From: Bidens hawaiensis
Lineage: Eukaryota; Streptophyta; Magnoliopsida; Asterales; Asteraceae
DNA: 64,000 nucleotides
Reading direction: 5' to 3'
Assembly: GCA_021521415.1 (NCBI GenBank)
Contig: JAIQDT010001104.1
Span: 1 to 64,000 of the forward strand
The notes under the pieces were generated by a model. It had not been told where the DNA came from and did not search any database. It was given only the letters and a program-made list of their open reading frames with translations. The translations under genes and the position numbers were made by a program. Of this stretch, positions 23,087 to 35,824 are shown one piece after another. Every line of letters begins with the position of its first letter. Within the stretch, counting starts at the first letter, position 1.

Positions 23087-23423
23087 TAATTATGATTCGG
23101 TCATATATCTAGCGTGATGACTATCACGCTGGATCCCCCATCACGCGTGATGGGGGCACCGGCGGTGGTGTTGATGGGTATATCTAGCGTGATGTTTGGC
23201 TATCTAGCTCCACCCCGTCCCCCCCTAACAAAGTCAAAAAAATCATGTTGGAAAGGAGATTTGAACCTGGGCTCTTTAGGATACAAAGCAGGTTCTTAAC
23301 CGTTCGGCTAATATTCTTTCTTTGTACGGGTTCACTCATGATTTTTATATAGGCATTCCAATATAAATCCAAAACTCAGCGGGTTCCCGTGAACCCGTAA
23401 TCTGTTACGTAAATCCGCCCATG
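22355..23423. mobile_element. Non-autonomous hAT-type element
   Basis: The ends CAGTGGCGGAT and, inverted, CATGGGCGGAT match at nine of eleven positions. They are flanked by 8-bp duplications AAGATACG (22347-22354) and AAGATATG (23424-23431), differing at one base. Eight-base duplications and CA(G/T)-type ends indicate hAT. There is no transposase coding sequence. It contains a nested MITE (22905-23225). Confidence 0.75.
22905..23225. mobile_element. Tourist-like MITE nested in the hAT element, with a long TA repeat
   Basis: Purine-rich inverted ends (GGGGGAGGAGTGG and GGGGGGACGGGGTGG) are flanked by TAA at 22902-22904 and 23226-23228. TAA duplications fit the PIF/Harbinger superfamily. The interior has a (TA)n run at 23028-23084 and a palindromic CATCACGCGTGATG. 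It is non-coding. Confidence 0.75.
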
Positions 23424-23431
23424 AAGATATG

Positions 23432-23830
23432 GACTTATATTATGTGACATTGGAAATATAATGTAAACATGATTGATAGTTTGATGCTTCTATTTGGATT
23501 ACATGATCTACGTGCAACATTGACCAGGGCCGTCTCTGAGAGTATCAAAAATGTCTAGTGCCTCGAACAAGGATGGAACCGGGCCTTTTAAAAAACTTAT
23601 ACAATTCATTAGTAGTGTGTATTAGAAATTGATGGTAAATCTATATAAATAAAAACTCGAATTCTAAACAATTATAAGCAGTTAAGTAATATAGTCGAGT
23701 ATAATCATTTTATTTTATTCTCTAAAATATGTATTTAATAATCGGCTTAAAGAAAGCTTATCATGTTAAAAGCGTTTAAATTCATTTAAAAAATAGTACT
23801 CAATGATACAATAAAAAATTTAAACTACCC

Positions 23831-23866
<36 letters not shown>

Positions 23867-25677
23867 TAATAATAAATAAATAAATAAAGCAACTTTGAAT
23901 AGTGACAAAATAGTAAAAATATGAAACGTCTTGGGTTTAAGTTTCACTTGAGACAAAAAAATTAATGGCTCAAGTTCCACTCGATAAAAAAAATAAATGG
24001 CTCTAGTTGGGCAAGTTTTCTCACATATATATTGGTTTCCTCCTAAGAGTGAAATGAAGATAACCAGAAGAATCAGTGGCACGCCAGTGATCCAAATTAA
24101 CCAGATAAAAAAAACAAATAGTGAAAATACTAAACTACGGCTGCACTATATCGGACTTTTATATTAGCCTTTTAGATAGATGTCTATATTTAATTATTTA
24201 TCTAAAATGTTTTATCTTATCTTCTTTTTCGTTCATCTTCTACACCTTCTATCTTTCATTACAAAGCACCAGGTAAGGTCGCCGGAAACTCAGTTTTACT
24301 TTCTCCTTTATCCTCACTTTAACAACCATAAAGAACATAGTTATGAGGGTCAAGTTAAAAAATATATAAGTAGAAAATAAAAACTTCGGGCCCCTGGTGG
24401 GAGTGGGCCTGGGGCCGTAGCCCTCATCACCCTTCCTCTGGCCAGCCCAAACATTGGCATTCAATTTGCTTGGTCTTCTAGAGCTTCAGCTAACCAAAGT
24501 TTTGAAGGCCAGTCTCAGTTTGCGTCCTCTTTTTGAACTTCATATTTCCAATGTCTTCTTAGCTTGCATATCTTCTCGAAAACTCCAACCTTTATAAAAT
24601 TCTTTAAGAACCACTTTACCATTCTCATAAATAAGAAAATATAACTCAAAAACTTATTACAACTCTCAAGCCATAACTCGATTTAACTCTTAATGAACCC
24701 TAACTTGATTGCACCTAAATGAATTCTAACTCGGTTACATCTCGTTTGTGTCTTTAGATGAACCATAACTCGGTTGCGTATCTCACACGCTTTGATGGCT
24801 AACCACAACTTAGTTTATATAGACTAATCTAACTTGATAATCAATATATTACCTATTATAATATAATAACCTAACAATTAGGAAATATATTGTAATTGGG
24901 AAACATAACCATATATGGCTTACTTGTCGATCAGTACTGGTCTCTTAAGTTCATTGACTTGTGACTTGGAGTCTGAAATTACGTCTAACATGCGGGTATG
25001 TGTATAAATATAGTCGAAGGGTGGCTCTTAGGATCTGCTTTCACGTTTTAGCATGATCCAAGCTAGGTACTACAATAAAAGGAAAAGAAAAGAATTATTT
25101 CTTTATGTTTCTTCTTCTCTCCGGCCATTAAAAGATTTATTTTTTTATTAGCCTTAATTTGAGCTTTAAAGAATTTAAGGATAATGCATTCAGACGCATG
25201 GATACAAATCTGTGTACTTTGTAGTAATTTTGTTAGCTAAATTAGATTTTATATGAATAGTGTTTTTGATGGGGATCCGGTCCATTAACTCGGCCCGGCC
25301 CGAATATTTACTTTTATTTATAAATATGTTTGTTAGGTCTTTTGTTTGATTAGTTTTTGATATTGAATTTGAATTATAAGAACTTTGTTCTTGAACCTTT
25401 GGTTCGGTTTTATGGTCTTTGTTAATCATGAGTCTCTCGAGCCATTGATCGCTTCCAAAACTGCATCAGTTTTGAATTACTTTCAACATCTGAGTGAGTT
25501 TTTCTGTAATGAGGTGTTAACCGTCCATACATATTTTAATGTTTCATGTTTAATTCACTCAAAAACACCCTCAAGTTGGAAACCACCATTATGAGAAAAC
25601 CTACTTGTGTTAGATTTCGAACATGAGAAACTCCCTCGTGTTAGATTTCGAATATGAGACCTCAAAGATTTCAAGTC
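23432..25677. other. Non-coding stretch with a (TAA)n microsatellite
   Basis: No gene is supported. A (TAA)n/(AAT)n tract lies at about 23832-23886. A CAGGGCCGTCTC at 23526 and a similar CAGGGCCGACTC at 22458 resemble hAT ends, but I could not find their partners. Confidence 0.5.
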
Positions 25678-25680
25678 TTA

Positions 25681-25957
25681 GAGCATTCTTAACCCGTTCT
25701 CCATCACTATCTCTATAATTACACTAAAAAACACTAATCTCTACTGTTTAATTAAATAATATTTTTTATAAATTTATCATGATAGTTTTCTCTCTCCTCT
25801 ACTCACAACCAATCCAAGAAATATTAAAAAATAAATAGGGGAAACAATATACATTTCTCTCTCCACCCTATAATTTACACTCACAATCACTCACAACCTC
25901 ACCCTATAATTTGCAAACTTCCCTCACATAATTATAGGGAATGGGGTGAGAATGCTC
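25681..25957. mobile_element. Tourist-like MITE, copy 1 of a head-to-tail pair
   Basis: It begins GAGCATTCTTAACCC, ends GAGAATGCTC, and has TTA at 25678-25680 and 25958-25960. It is AT-rich and non-coding. Its sequence closely resembles the next copy (shared blocks such as CTCTATAATTACACTA and TTTTCTCTCTCCTCTACTCA). Confidence 0.85.
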
Positions 25958-25960
25958 TTA

Positions 25961-26270
25961 GAGCATTCACATCCCGTCCTTTATCCCTATCTCTATAATT
26001 ACACTACAAAATAATACATTATTTTAGTTGTTTAATTAAATAATATTTTTTTTTATATTTTTATCATTACAGTTTTCTCTCTCCTCTACTCACAATCAAT
26101 TCAACAAATATTAAAAAATAAATAGGCGCAAACAAAGTTTCCCCAAATTTACTAAAAATCGCTACATTTCTCTCTTCACCCTATAATTTACACTCACAAC
26201 CACTTAAAATATCACACTATAATTTACTAATTCCCCTCATATAGTTATAGAGAATAGGTTAAGTATGCTC
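25961..26270. mobile_element. Tourist-like MITE, copy 2 of a head-to-tail pair
   Basis: Same family and orientation as copy 1, starting GAGCATTCAC and ending GTATGCTC. It shares TTA 25958-25960 with copy 1 and has TTA at 26271-26273. It is about 30 bp longer than copy 1. The Harbinger-type element begins ten bases further on. Confidence 0.85.
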
Positions 26271-26485
26271 TTAGCCATAAGGCTATGCGTAATGGAGGGG
26301 CAACAAATAGGGGTGAATTGTGACACGTGGCGCCCAGTCAGCAAAGGGGGCGAATTTGTTTTTGGGTGTAATGGTGTAGGGGCTACAAGTTGGGCCCACA
26401 GTGTCTTTTTTTATTATTTTTCTTTTTATAATTAAACTAATCAAATAAAAGCTAATTTATTTAAATAATAAAATAAAAATGCATT

Positions 26486-26777
26486 AAATTTAAAAAGAAA
26501 TACAAAAAAACATAACTAAAAAAATACATAACTGAAAATATAAAAAAACATAACTAAAAAAAAGAAACTAATATCCGTATCGCGCATTTTTTCACGTTGT
26601 CGTTGAAACAATAATTTGGCTTCCTCGTGAAATTTAAAAAGAAATACAAAAAAACATAACTAAAAAAATACATAACTAAAAATATAAAAAAACATAACTA
26701 AAAAAAAGAAACTAATATCGTAATATTCGCGCATTTTTTCACGTTGTCGTTGAAACAATAATTTGGCTTCCTCGTGA
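26486..26777. repeat. Tandem duplication of about 145 bp at the end of the Harbinger ORF
   Basis: The segment from about 26486 to 26629 is repeated from 26630 to 26777. Both copies include the A-rich 3' flank and the codons around TTCACGTTGTCGTTGAAACA. It duplicates the last coding part and the 3' flank of the minus-strand gene. Confidence 0.8.
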
Positions 26778-27811
26778 AACCCCTCCGCTTTGAGGGATTC
26801 GTAGTCGTCTTTCATTTGACGTAATTCCAACGTCTGATTCAGCTTTTCTTGTTGTTTGTTGGATGCTCGAAGGTCGTTTCCTATTAACGTGACATTTGTT
26901 TCCAAACGACCGACCAAATCGTTTATTTCATCGGGCACCGTATTGAATCGTGTTTTCGACGAACCTTCCCACTTATTTTTCTCGATCTCCCGCGTGGTCG
27001 AGGCAACTCCTCTACTTCTTCGTCTTCGGCTTTATTAACATCGTCGGCTAAATTAATCGTGTTGTCCAGGAAGAAGCTACGAGCATCGGAGGGTGTGTTT
27101 GGTGTGCTCGGTTTTGTCGACGACGATGTCTTCGACCTTTTTGAATGCCGGGATGAGCCGGCTCGTCGGGCGACGGGAACGGTTGGTGCCCCGCTTCATT
27201 TCACGCAAGCGCATAGTTTTTTCCAACAATTCAAATACTTGAACGGTTTCCCGGGCTGCTCAAAAAGTCGCTCAAGGCTTGAGTTATAATGTCGCCGTTG
27301 TTATGCCCGCTACGCCAGTCGGTCCCCTGCAAGTCTGCAACCAGTTAATTATCTCGGCAAATTTTTGACAATCGGCGTCAAGTCCCTTCCAGTGGGCTTG
27401 AACTGCTTCTTTTTCCCAGTAGTCTTTGGGTTTATCGGTTATCGCGAGCCAAGCTTCAAATACTTTCTTCCAAAACACCCTGGTGGCTTGAAAGTTAGCT
27501 ACAAATTAAAATTATTTGTCACAATTAGTATACAATTTAATAAACACTAAATAAATTTTTAATAAATACTTAATATTAAAAAACTTACCGACGTTGGGAT
27601 CCTCCGAAATGACGATCCAAGCCCTTGCGAGGGCCACCTCCTCTTCCTCGCTCCAATGCTTGTATGGATCACGTTGCGCCATCGGCTCCCCCGGTTGTTT
27701 CTTTTTGTGTTTACGGGTCGCATTTTTGCTTGAACCGGAGGCCCGAGCAGTTTGCGTCTCCGGCAGCGTCACCGGCTCCGACTCCGGTGGTGTAGACCCG
27801 AACGCCGGCAT
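26715..27811 (-). pseudogene. Harbinger-type MYB-like accessory protein ('GST T3-like'), spliced
   Basis: In PIF/Harbinger elements this second protein binds DNA and helps bring the transposase to the ends in the nucleus. Exon 1 runs from ATG 27811 to 27589: a Pro/Ser-rich start, a basic stretch (NATRKHKKKQPG), and the trihelix/MYB start HWSEEEEVALARAW. A good intron follows at 27588-27499 (donor GTAAGT, acceptor TTTGTAG). Exon 2 continues with VFWKKVFEAW, CQKFAEIINWLQT and, after frameshifts near 27290 and 27240, ends with a coiled coil (DEINDLVGRLETNVTLIG ... EAKLLFQRQREKMREYYD). The frameshifts make this copy non-functional. The same family is at 1481-3395. Confidence 0.7.
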
Positions 27812-27946
27812 TGTGTTTTAGGGGTTGAGAAAGTTGGCGTACATGCTTAGGTTCGGGTCGGAAATTGAAACGGAGAGCTAGGTTGGTTCAACGGGTTCCA
27901 TTGTAAGTTCGGTTGGCTCGGTTGCGAACCATACATTTGACCGAAA

Positions 27947-30438
27947 TGTGACACTCGTCAATTTTAGGTTAACTCCGTTAATCCGAACTTCGTTAATTCA
28001 AACTTAAGATCACACGAGCTGTAACGCATATCTCATTACATTTAAACTAGGGTTAAAATGACGCATGACAATCACTACACAAGTAGTCTTTTGGAATTTC
28101 ACCGAAACACACACGAGTCTACTCAAACCGTTGGTGAACAAATAATAAATAAAATAAACAAGTACTTGGTACAATATGTATTAGGTTGTGATAATATATG
28201 GCTATATGTGAATTAGTGCTTTGTTTATGCTAGAAATTGATTAACTAGAAGGTTAGGGGGTTAAATGTAACATAATTAATATTATAATCAGATTATTACC
28301 CAACCTTAACTCCCTCTTTCCCCCCTATGATCGTTCTTGTCCCCTTCTCCCTCTCTTGGCAGCCGTAACCCACACACACATACAGACAAAGTGATTTCAA
28401 GCTTGTTGTGAAGGATTCAAGGTGCTAGATAGGTAATTAACATCCCCTTTAGTCATTCTATGTGTTTAATTAGGCCATTGAAGGTGTTAATCAAAACCCA
28501 AAATCTTGAAAGTGATGATTTAAGATGAGTTAGGGTTTAATTATGTGTTTGTTGATGATTGCTAGTGAATTGATAACTAGTTATATTGTTATTGATTGTT
28601 AATTACATGTTTCTTGAAATTAAACTTTGAAGTAAAAACCTAATTGTGTATGTAAAGTGATATTGAGATTCATGGTTGGTGGATTATGCATCTAGAGCGT
28701 TGTATGTATGAGTTATAATGCATAGGTTATTTGTATGTTGAGTTTTGATGAAAACTGATGCTATACAGATTATCGAATTCGTGTTTAAATGACTGTAACT
28801 CGATGCTAATTACATGTTTTGATGTGATTGTTGATTCTATAATACACTAGGTCGAGTCTAGTTTCTGAAAAGTCCGAGTTTGTACTTTTTGGACGTATAA
28901 AAGTTAATTTTTATTATTTTACAAAACTATTGTGCAAGGCTGATTTGGGAAGCCTGCTGGTAAGCTGTTTTGCGACTAAGATATGTCATAAACGACAAAA
29001 CCAAATGGGTTGGTTCCACTTCTGGAAGTTAATATATTGAGCTAGGAATCTAACCCAACTGCTCTTGCATTAATTGGATTTTTCATTTAACGGGAATAAC
29101 AAATAACATTCCGTTGCGCATAATAATGATTGTTGTGTGTTTACTGTGATGTTTTGATCATTGTGATAAAACCGTCTATGATAAAAATATAATAAAAATA
29201 TTTTTAGAAACCTAACTCACGTTTTCTTCTGTGATGATTTTTGGTGATTTATTTGAAATGTTAGGATTTACTAAATAGAGTAATATTTTCGAGTGAAAAT
29301 CTGTCTGGACAATTTAGCTGCTGAGTTACTTGAATTATCATGAAAAGTGCATAACTGATCGATGTTTGCTATGTTTTGACTAAATTTCCCTTGCGGGGGA
29401 TATTTTCTAGTAATGAATGATGTTAATACTTTACACTTAAGTACTTGTTCACATGTGTAACTTATCACCAATGTGTTTGTCGAGTCGCACTTATTTCACA
29501 AACGAAACACGAAACGCATCTCATGCATAAGTTGTATGTGTCGAGTCTAGGGACTCACTCGTAGTTCAATAATTAGAAAATCTCGTTTTTGTTTTTAGAA
29601 CACTAGTGAGGATTTTCTGTGACGCACACTTTTCTCGGATCTTTTTATTGGTTATCTTCGCAAAAAGTGAGTTTCACGTCCCCTTTTTACTCTTTTTAAA
29701 CGTTTTTATTTGGGGGAGATAACATACTTCAACGCTGTAGATTTTGTTTAGTTTTTATATATCACTTGTAAGGCTAAGTGGCAAACAAACCAACCAAAGT
29801 CCTTCATAACATCGAACCGGTTAATATTTGTATAATAGCGAGTCACTGTTGAGTAGTACTACTGGGTTTGACAAACACCACCCAACTCTAAACTCGACTG
29901 TAGGTCGAGTGGGTGTAATCTTGGCTAACACATTACCATGGTCGTGGTTGACATGGTGGCAAGGCAATTGATAAACAGTCAGCTTCGGTGTCGAACACTT
30001 AGTAATGCATGCTTGATAGGTTAGCTGCCTATTGATATATAATTGACTTAACACTATCTGGTAACGCAAAACGTAAACGCAAACGCAAACACTTTATTTA
30101 TATAAACCTGTGAACTCAGCAACCCTGTGTTGACACTTTTAGTATGTTATTCTCAGGTAGCCGAGGCGTGCGCGCGGTTTAACACATGCATTAGCTAAAC
30201 ACCATTGCTTTTAAAAAACTCCTTTAATTTTTATCTTGATAACTTGGGTTTTTAAGTCGTCCTGTGTGGCGCAACTTTTTGGTTTACAATTTACGCTTCC
30301 GCATTTCATTTAAGACTTGATGTCTTGTTGGTTTTGAAAACTTTTAATATGGTGTTTGACTGTAACTAATGATTCTGATCCTGTTAGTTCACACCCTCTG
30401 ACGGTAAAACTCCGTTAGTAGATTTTGAGGGTGTGATA
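27947..30438 (+). repeat. 5' LTR of the Tekay-type element
   Basis: 2492 bp. ORFs of about 60-85 codons inside it occur in both LTRs and have no protein-like features. No gene is called within it. Confidence 0.93.
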
Positions 30439-30440
30439 GA

Positions 30441-30453
30441 TTAGTATCAGAGG
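30441..30453 (+). promoter_or_regulatory. Decayed primer binding site
   Basis: TTAGTATCAGAGG, two bases after the LTR, corresponds to TTGGTATCAGAGC (initiator-Met tRNA) with two changes. Confidence 0.75.
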
Positions 30454-30633
30454 ATTGGTTATAGCGAACTAGAAATGCATTCATACTAGACTATAATCGC
30501 AACGACCCATTAGTTATAATCATACGCACTGTATATATAAATATATATATATATATTATATTTAGTCCTTCGTTTTCTTTATCTCTTTACCTCATTCACT
30601 CATACGCGCGCATACACGACTTATCCTGTAGGG

Positions 30634-32330
30634 ATGTCGACACCATCATCATCATCCGGCCCGGTGTCTCATGCCCCTGGAAAGGAACCGCAACTACCCA
30701 ACTCATCACCACCTCGAGTAGTCCCGAAACTAGAAGCTCCTGCACCGAAGAGGCATCGACCATTTGGAGACGTGTACAAGGACTATGGTAACTAGAGTTG
30801 GTACCCAAGTTTGATCGAGCGGTTTGTCTACCGTGAGCAAGTTCCCACACTACCTCTCCCAGGCTATCCTATGTCCTTCAACACACTACCACCCCTAACC
30901 CAACAAATGGAGCGCGCTTTCACAACTCTCGCAACTCTCGCCTCCTGTTTGGATCGTGAAGTCGACATTATGCACTCAACGAGAGCGAATGTTACTGGAT
31001 TGATAGGGTATGGAGCTGAGCCCAGGAAAAGAATTTCCTACCTGAATGAAGCCATGAAGAAAGTTCAGGATGCTCATTTTCAGTTAATGAAGCTAGTGAC
31101 CAAGATGCAATCAGAGATGATATACTTACAGGAAGAAGTTTAGAGACGCAAGAGGCCATGCAGCGGTAGCTCTAGCTCAACATGACCGCAACAGAACTCC
31201 AAGCCTTACTGAACGACCATGCGGCAGTAGCTCTGGTTGCTCAAGTTCAGAATCATGCCGGAGTCTGTACTTTCAAGAATTGCATGGACTGCAAACCCAA
31301 TTCGTTTAAGGGCACTGAGGGAGCCATAGGATTCCTGCTTTGGGCCTAGAAGGCAGAGTCAGCCTTTGAGATGTGCAACTGTCCACCAGCCAGCAGAGTC
31401 AAGTTTGCTGCTGGAACACTGCAAGATTCAGCCCTCACCTGGTGGAATTCAAATGTGCAAATACTCGGTTTGGAGTTGGCGAATGCTATGAATTGGGAAG
31501 AATTCAAGAATATGATGCGCAAAGAGTATTGTCCTAGAGAGGAAATCTCGAAGCTGGAATCGGAATTTTGGGCGTTAAAGATGGTGGGTTCTGAGATTGA
31601 AGCCTACACCACCCGTTCCCATGAACTGGCGGTGATGTGCCCGTGGATGGTAGATCCGCCAAGTAAGAAAATCGAGATGTATATCGACGGTTTGGTACCC
31701 CAGATTCAAGGTATGGTGACGTCTTCTAAAGCAACCACTATTCAGCAAGCGATCCGAATAGCCCACAAGCTAATGGACCAAGCAGTGGCACAAGGTGCGT
31801 TACCACCTAGAGGTTCCACCTCTAAAACCCGTGACAACTTAAGCACTGAAAACAACAACTCTGGGAATGGAAAGAGGAAGTTTGACAACACCAGGTCCTC
31901 ATCATCGAACCCTCCACAGCAACAACACCACCGTAGACCCGAACTCACTCGGAACTTCAATAATCAAGTTTCCAACAACAACAACGGTGGCGGACAGGGT
32001 TCGAGTGGCTATGTTGGAAAGTACCCAAAGTGCAACAAGTGCAACTATCACCATGCTGGCCTTTGCGATCGTATCAAGTGTTTGGGATGCAGTAAATTGG
32101 ATCATCAGGCCAAGGACTGTAGGGGAGACCTAGCCGGTAAGGGTGCTCCTAAACAGTCTACAATAACGAAAGGGTGCTTTGAGTGGGGTCAGGAGGGTCA
32201 CTTCATGAAGGATTGTCCAAAACTGAAGCAGAATGAGAGAAATGGAGGCAATAATAGTAACGGAAGCGGTAGTAAAGGTAGAGATTTCGTCATTGGATCG
32301 GGCGAGGCCCGCAACAATCCGAATGTGGTT
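30634..32330 (+). pseudogene. gag: gag of the Tekay-type element
   Basis: Gag packages the element RNA in the cytoplasm. The ATG at 30634 starts a Pro/Ser-rich region that meets TAG at 30793-30795, continues to TAG 31141-31143, and then shifts frame. From 31182 the second frame holds the gag core (CKPNSFKGTEGAI), a TAG at 31347-31349, and RVKFAAGTL, ALTWWN, YCPREEISKLESEFW. Two zinc knuckles follow: KCLGCSKLDHQAKDC (about 32068-32115) and CFEWGQEGHFMKDC (about 32173-32215). In the second the usual second Cys is Trp, which should prevent zinc binding. Confidence 0.88.
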
Positions 32331-35300
32331 ACCAATAAGTTCCCTGTGAACGATTATTTTGCTTCTATTTTGTTTGACACTGGAGCTGATAGGAGTTTTG
32401 TATCGAAAGCCTTTAGTAAACTCTTAGACTTAACTCCAACCCCGTTAGATGCTAAGTTTCCTGTTGATTTAGCTGACGGTAAGTCTATAGACACAACTCA
32501 TGTACTAGCGGGATGTAAGTTAAAACTTTCAGGTCATAATTTCGATATCGAGCTCATACCCTTTACGCTTGGTAATTTCGACGTCGTTGTTGGCATGGAC
32601 TGGCTATCCGAAAATAGAGCTGAGATTATATGCCATGATAAGATTGTTCATATCACTACTCCTTTTGGCGAAATCATCTCGATACAGGGCGAGAAGAGCG
32701 GCATGACAACCAGCATCATCACCCTCATGAAGGCACATAAATATTTACGAAAGAGTCATCCGGCGATCTTAGCTCAGGTAATTGAGAAACCCACGAAAGA
32801 GAAGCGGATCGAAGATATACCTATTGTGCGCGATTTTCCGGAAGTCTTCCCGGAAGATTAACCAGGACTCCCACCCATACGACAAGTCGAGTTCCAAATC
32901 GATTTAGCCCCCGGTGCTACACCCATAGCACGTGCCCCGTATCGGCTCGCACCGGCGGAGCTTCAGGAGTTGTCCACTCAACTACAAGACTTGTTGGATA
33001 AAGGTTTTATCCGACCTAGCTCATCACCATGGGGAGCCCCTGTCCTATTTGTTCGAAAAAAGGACGGGACCTTCCGCATGTGCATCGACTACCGGGAGCT
33101 GAACAAGGTGACGATCAAGAACCGTTATCCCCTACCCCGAATTGATGATCTTTTCGACCAGCTTCAAGGATCGAGTTACTACTCGAAGATCGATCTGAGA
33201 TCTGGTTACCACCAATTGAGAGTGCGCGAGGAGGACATTTCAAAGACGGCATTTAGAACTCGGTACGCTCACTATGATTTTTCGGTTATGCCTTTTGGCA
33301 TAACCAACGCACCAACCGTATTCATGGACCTCATGAACCGAGTATGCAAGGCGTACCTCGACAAGTTTGTTATCGTTTTCATAGATGATATCCTCGTCTA
33401 CTCCAAGAACAAGACCGACCATGAAGAACACCTGAGGTTAATTCTGGAATTGCTAAAGAAGGAACAATTGTACGCAAAGCTTTCAAAATGTGAATTTTGG
33501 CTTCGCGAGGTTCACTTCTTAGGACATGTGATCAATAAGAGTGGTATCCATGTCGATCGAGGCAAGGTAGAATCCATCAAAAACTAGGAAGCACCTAAGA
33601 CTCCGACTGAGGTGCGACAATTCCTAGGACTAGCTGGCTACTACCGTCGTTTCATCGAGGGATTTTCAAAGATTGCTCAACCCCTCACCGCACTGACACA
33701 CAAGGGTACTAAGTACAATTGGGGTGATGCGCAGGAGTCTGCCTTCCAACTGTTGAAAACCAAACTCTGTAGCGCCGCTATCCTAGCCCTCCCCGAGGGA
33801 AAGGAAAATTTTGAGGTGCATTGTGACGCATCGATACAGGGTCTCGGTTGCGTGTTAATGCAACTCGAGAAGGTTATAGCCTATGCTTCTCGACAACTAC
33901 GGATCCACGAGAAGAACTATACGACCCATGACTTGGAACTCGGAGCTGTGGTGTTTACTCTTAAGATATGGAGGCATTACTTCTACGGTACCAAGTTTAC
34001 CATTTACACCGACCACAAGAGTCTCCACGATATCTACGATCAGAAGGAGCTGAACATGCGACAGCATCGTTGGGTCGAGCTACTTAAGGATTATGACTGT
34101 GCCATAAAGTACCACCCTGGTAAGGCCAATATAGTGGCCGATGCTCTAAGCAGAAAAGAAATCAATAAGCCTAGACGAGTGCGAGCATTACAACTCACGA
34201 TTCATGCTAACTTACCTGATCAGATTCGGGATGCTCAACTCGAAGCTTTGAAAGACGATAACCTCCCATCAAAACTCATGCGGGGCATGGACAAGCAGCT
34301 TGAAACCAAATCGGACGGGGTCCGATATTTCGAAAACCGGATTTGGGTCTCTCGATACGGAGACTTGAGAAATCTGGTGATGGACGAAGTACACAAATCC
34401 CGATACTCCATTCACCCTGACTCAGATAAAATGTACCATGACCTAAAGTCACTTTACTAGTGGCCAAACATGAAAGCCAACATTGCCACCTACGTGAGCA
34501 AATGTTTGACTTGTGCTAGAGCCAAGGTGGAGTATCAGAAACCATCCAGACTGTTACAGCAACCGGAACTCCCAACGTGGAAATGGGAACACATTTCCAT
34601 GGACTTCATCACGGGATTACCCAAAACGCCGACGGGATGCGATACCATCTGGGTGATCGTTAACCGGCTGACTAAGTCTGCGCATTTCCTAGCTATCAAG
34701 GAATCAGACAAAATGGAAAGACTGACTCGCATCTACATGAAAGAAGTAGTGTCTAGACACGGAGTGCCTGTCTCAATCATATCTGATCGAGATTCTCGCT
34801 TCACTTCGCACTTTTGGAAGTCATTACAGAGTGCCCTAGGCACCCGCCTTGATATGAGTACACCATACCTTCCTCAAACGGATGGACAAACTGAACGCAC
34901 CATTCAGACCTTGGAAGACATGTTGCGTGCATGCGTGTTGGTTTTCGGAAAAAGTTGGGAACCCCACTTTCCCTTGGTAGAGTTTTCGTATAATAACAAC
35001 CACCACACAAGCATTAAAGCAGCGTCATTTGAAGCGTTGTACGGACGAAAGTGTCGATCACCTCTTTGCTGGGCAGAAGTGGGTGATAGCCAAATCACAG
35101 GCCTAGAACTAGTGCTCGAAACCTCATAAAAGATTGTCCAAATCCGAAGTCGCATGGCGGCAGCACGAGATCGTCAAAAGAGTTACGCCGACAAGCGCCG
35201 AAAACCTTTGGAATTCCAAGTGGATGACAAGGTTTTGCTGAAAGTCTCACCTTGAAAAGGTGTAGTTCGCTTTGGAAAGCGAAACAAACTCAACCCATGA

Positions 35301-35640
35301 TACGTTGGCCCATACCGGATAACTGAGCGTATTGGTCCGGTAGCGTACCGATTGGACTTACCAACGGAACTCAGTGGCGTACATAACGTTTTCCATGTAT
35401 CCAACTTGAAGAAATGCCTTTCTGAAGAAACATAAGCAGTTCCTTTGGGCAAGTTGCAAGTTGATGAACAGTTACGCTTCATAGAAGAACCAGTCGAAGT
35501 TTTCGATTGGGAAACCAAAACACTCGAACACAGCAAAATTCCCATCGTTAAAGTTGTTGGAACTCGAGACGTGGACCAGAGTTATGAATTATTGTAATAA
35601 AATGATGAAAAAGTATCCTCACCTTTTTGGAAGGGCTAAC
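32331..35640 (+). pseudogene. pol: pol of the Tekay-type element with a chromodomain remnant
   Basis: Order: protease (ASILFDTGADRSFVS, DVVVGMDWL); reverse transcriptase ([25 protein letters not shown], active site [11 protein letters not shown] near 33375); RNase H ([26 protein letters not shown]); integrase (HHCC region ending [15 protein letters not shown], then [28 protein letters not shown]); and a C-terminal VAYRLDLP/VFHVSNLKKC region followed by a frameshifted chromodomain-like end. In-frame stops lie at 32859, 33585, 34458, 35127, 35253, 35298 and 35433. Several replace a usual Trp or Arg codon, the pattern expected from deamination of methylated cytosines. The chromodomain targets integration to particular chromatin in intact relatives; here it is unreadable without a frame change near 35560. 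Confidence 0.9.
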
Positions 35641-35689
35641 CAAACACCGAAAATCACGAAGGCCGACAAACCGTCAGAATACACCAGAG

Positions 35690-35824
35690 GTATGAATTAA
35701 ATTTCGGGACGAAATTTCTTTCTATAGGGGATGATGTGACAAACTGAAAATTTTTGTCTTTTTCAGACACCCATCGCGACTAACACAAATTTTCGGGACG
35801 AAAATTCTTTGAACATGGGAATTA
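35690..35824 (+). repeat. Duplicated polypurine/LTR-junction module before the 3' LTR
   Basis: Two related copies, each with TTCGGGACGAAA followed by a purine-rich stretch and TGTGAC, lie at about 35700-35740 and 35795-35830. Only the second is followed by the real LTR. The first TGTGACA is followed by about 85 bp of other sequence, as if a second LTR start or priming site had been inserted. Confidence 0.65.

Noticed and set aside
23526..24420. Possible hAT element starting CAGGGCCGTCTC
   Set aside because: I could not find a matching inverted end or an 8-bp duplication; the GGGCCCCTGG-type sequence near 24390 does not pair with it well.
29271..29471. 66-codon ORF repeated at 37152-37352
   Set aside because: Both copies are in the two LTRs of the same element; the repetition only reflects LTR identity, and the peptide has no protein-like features.
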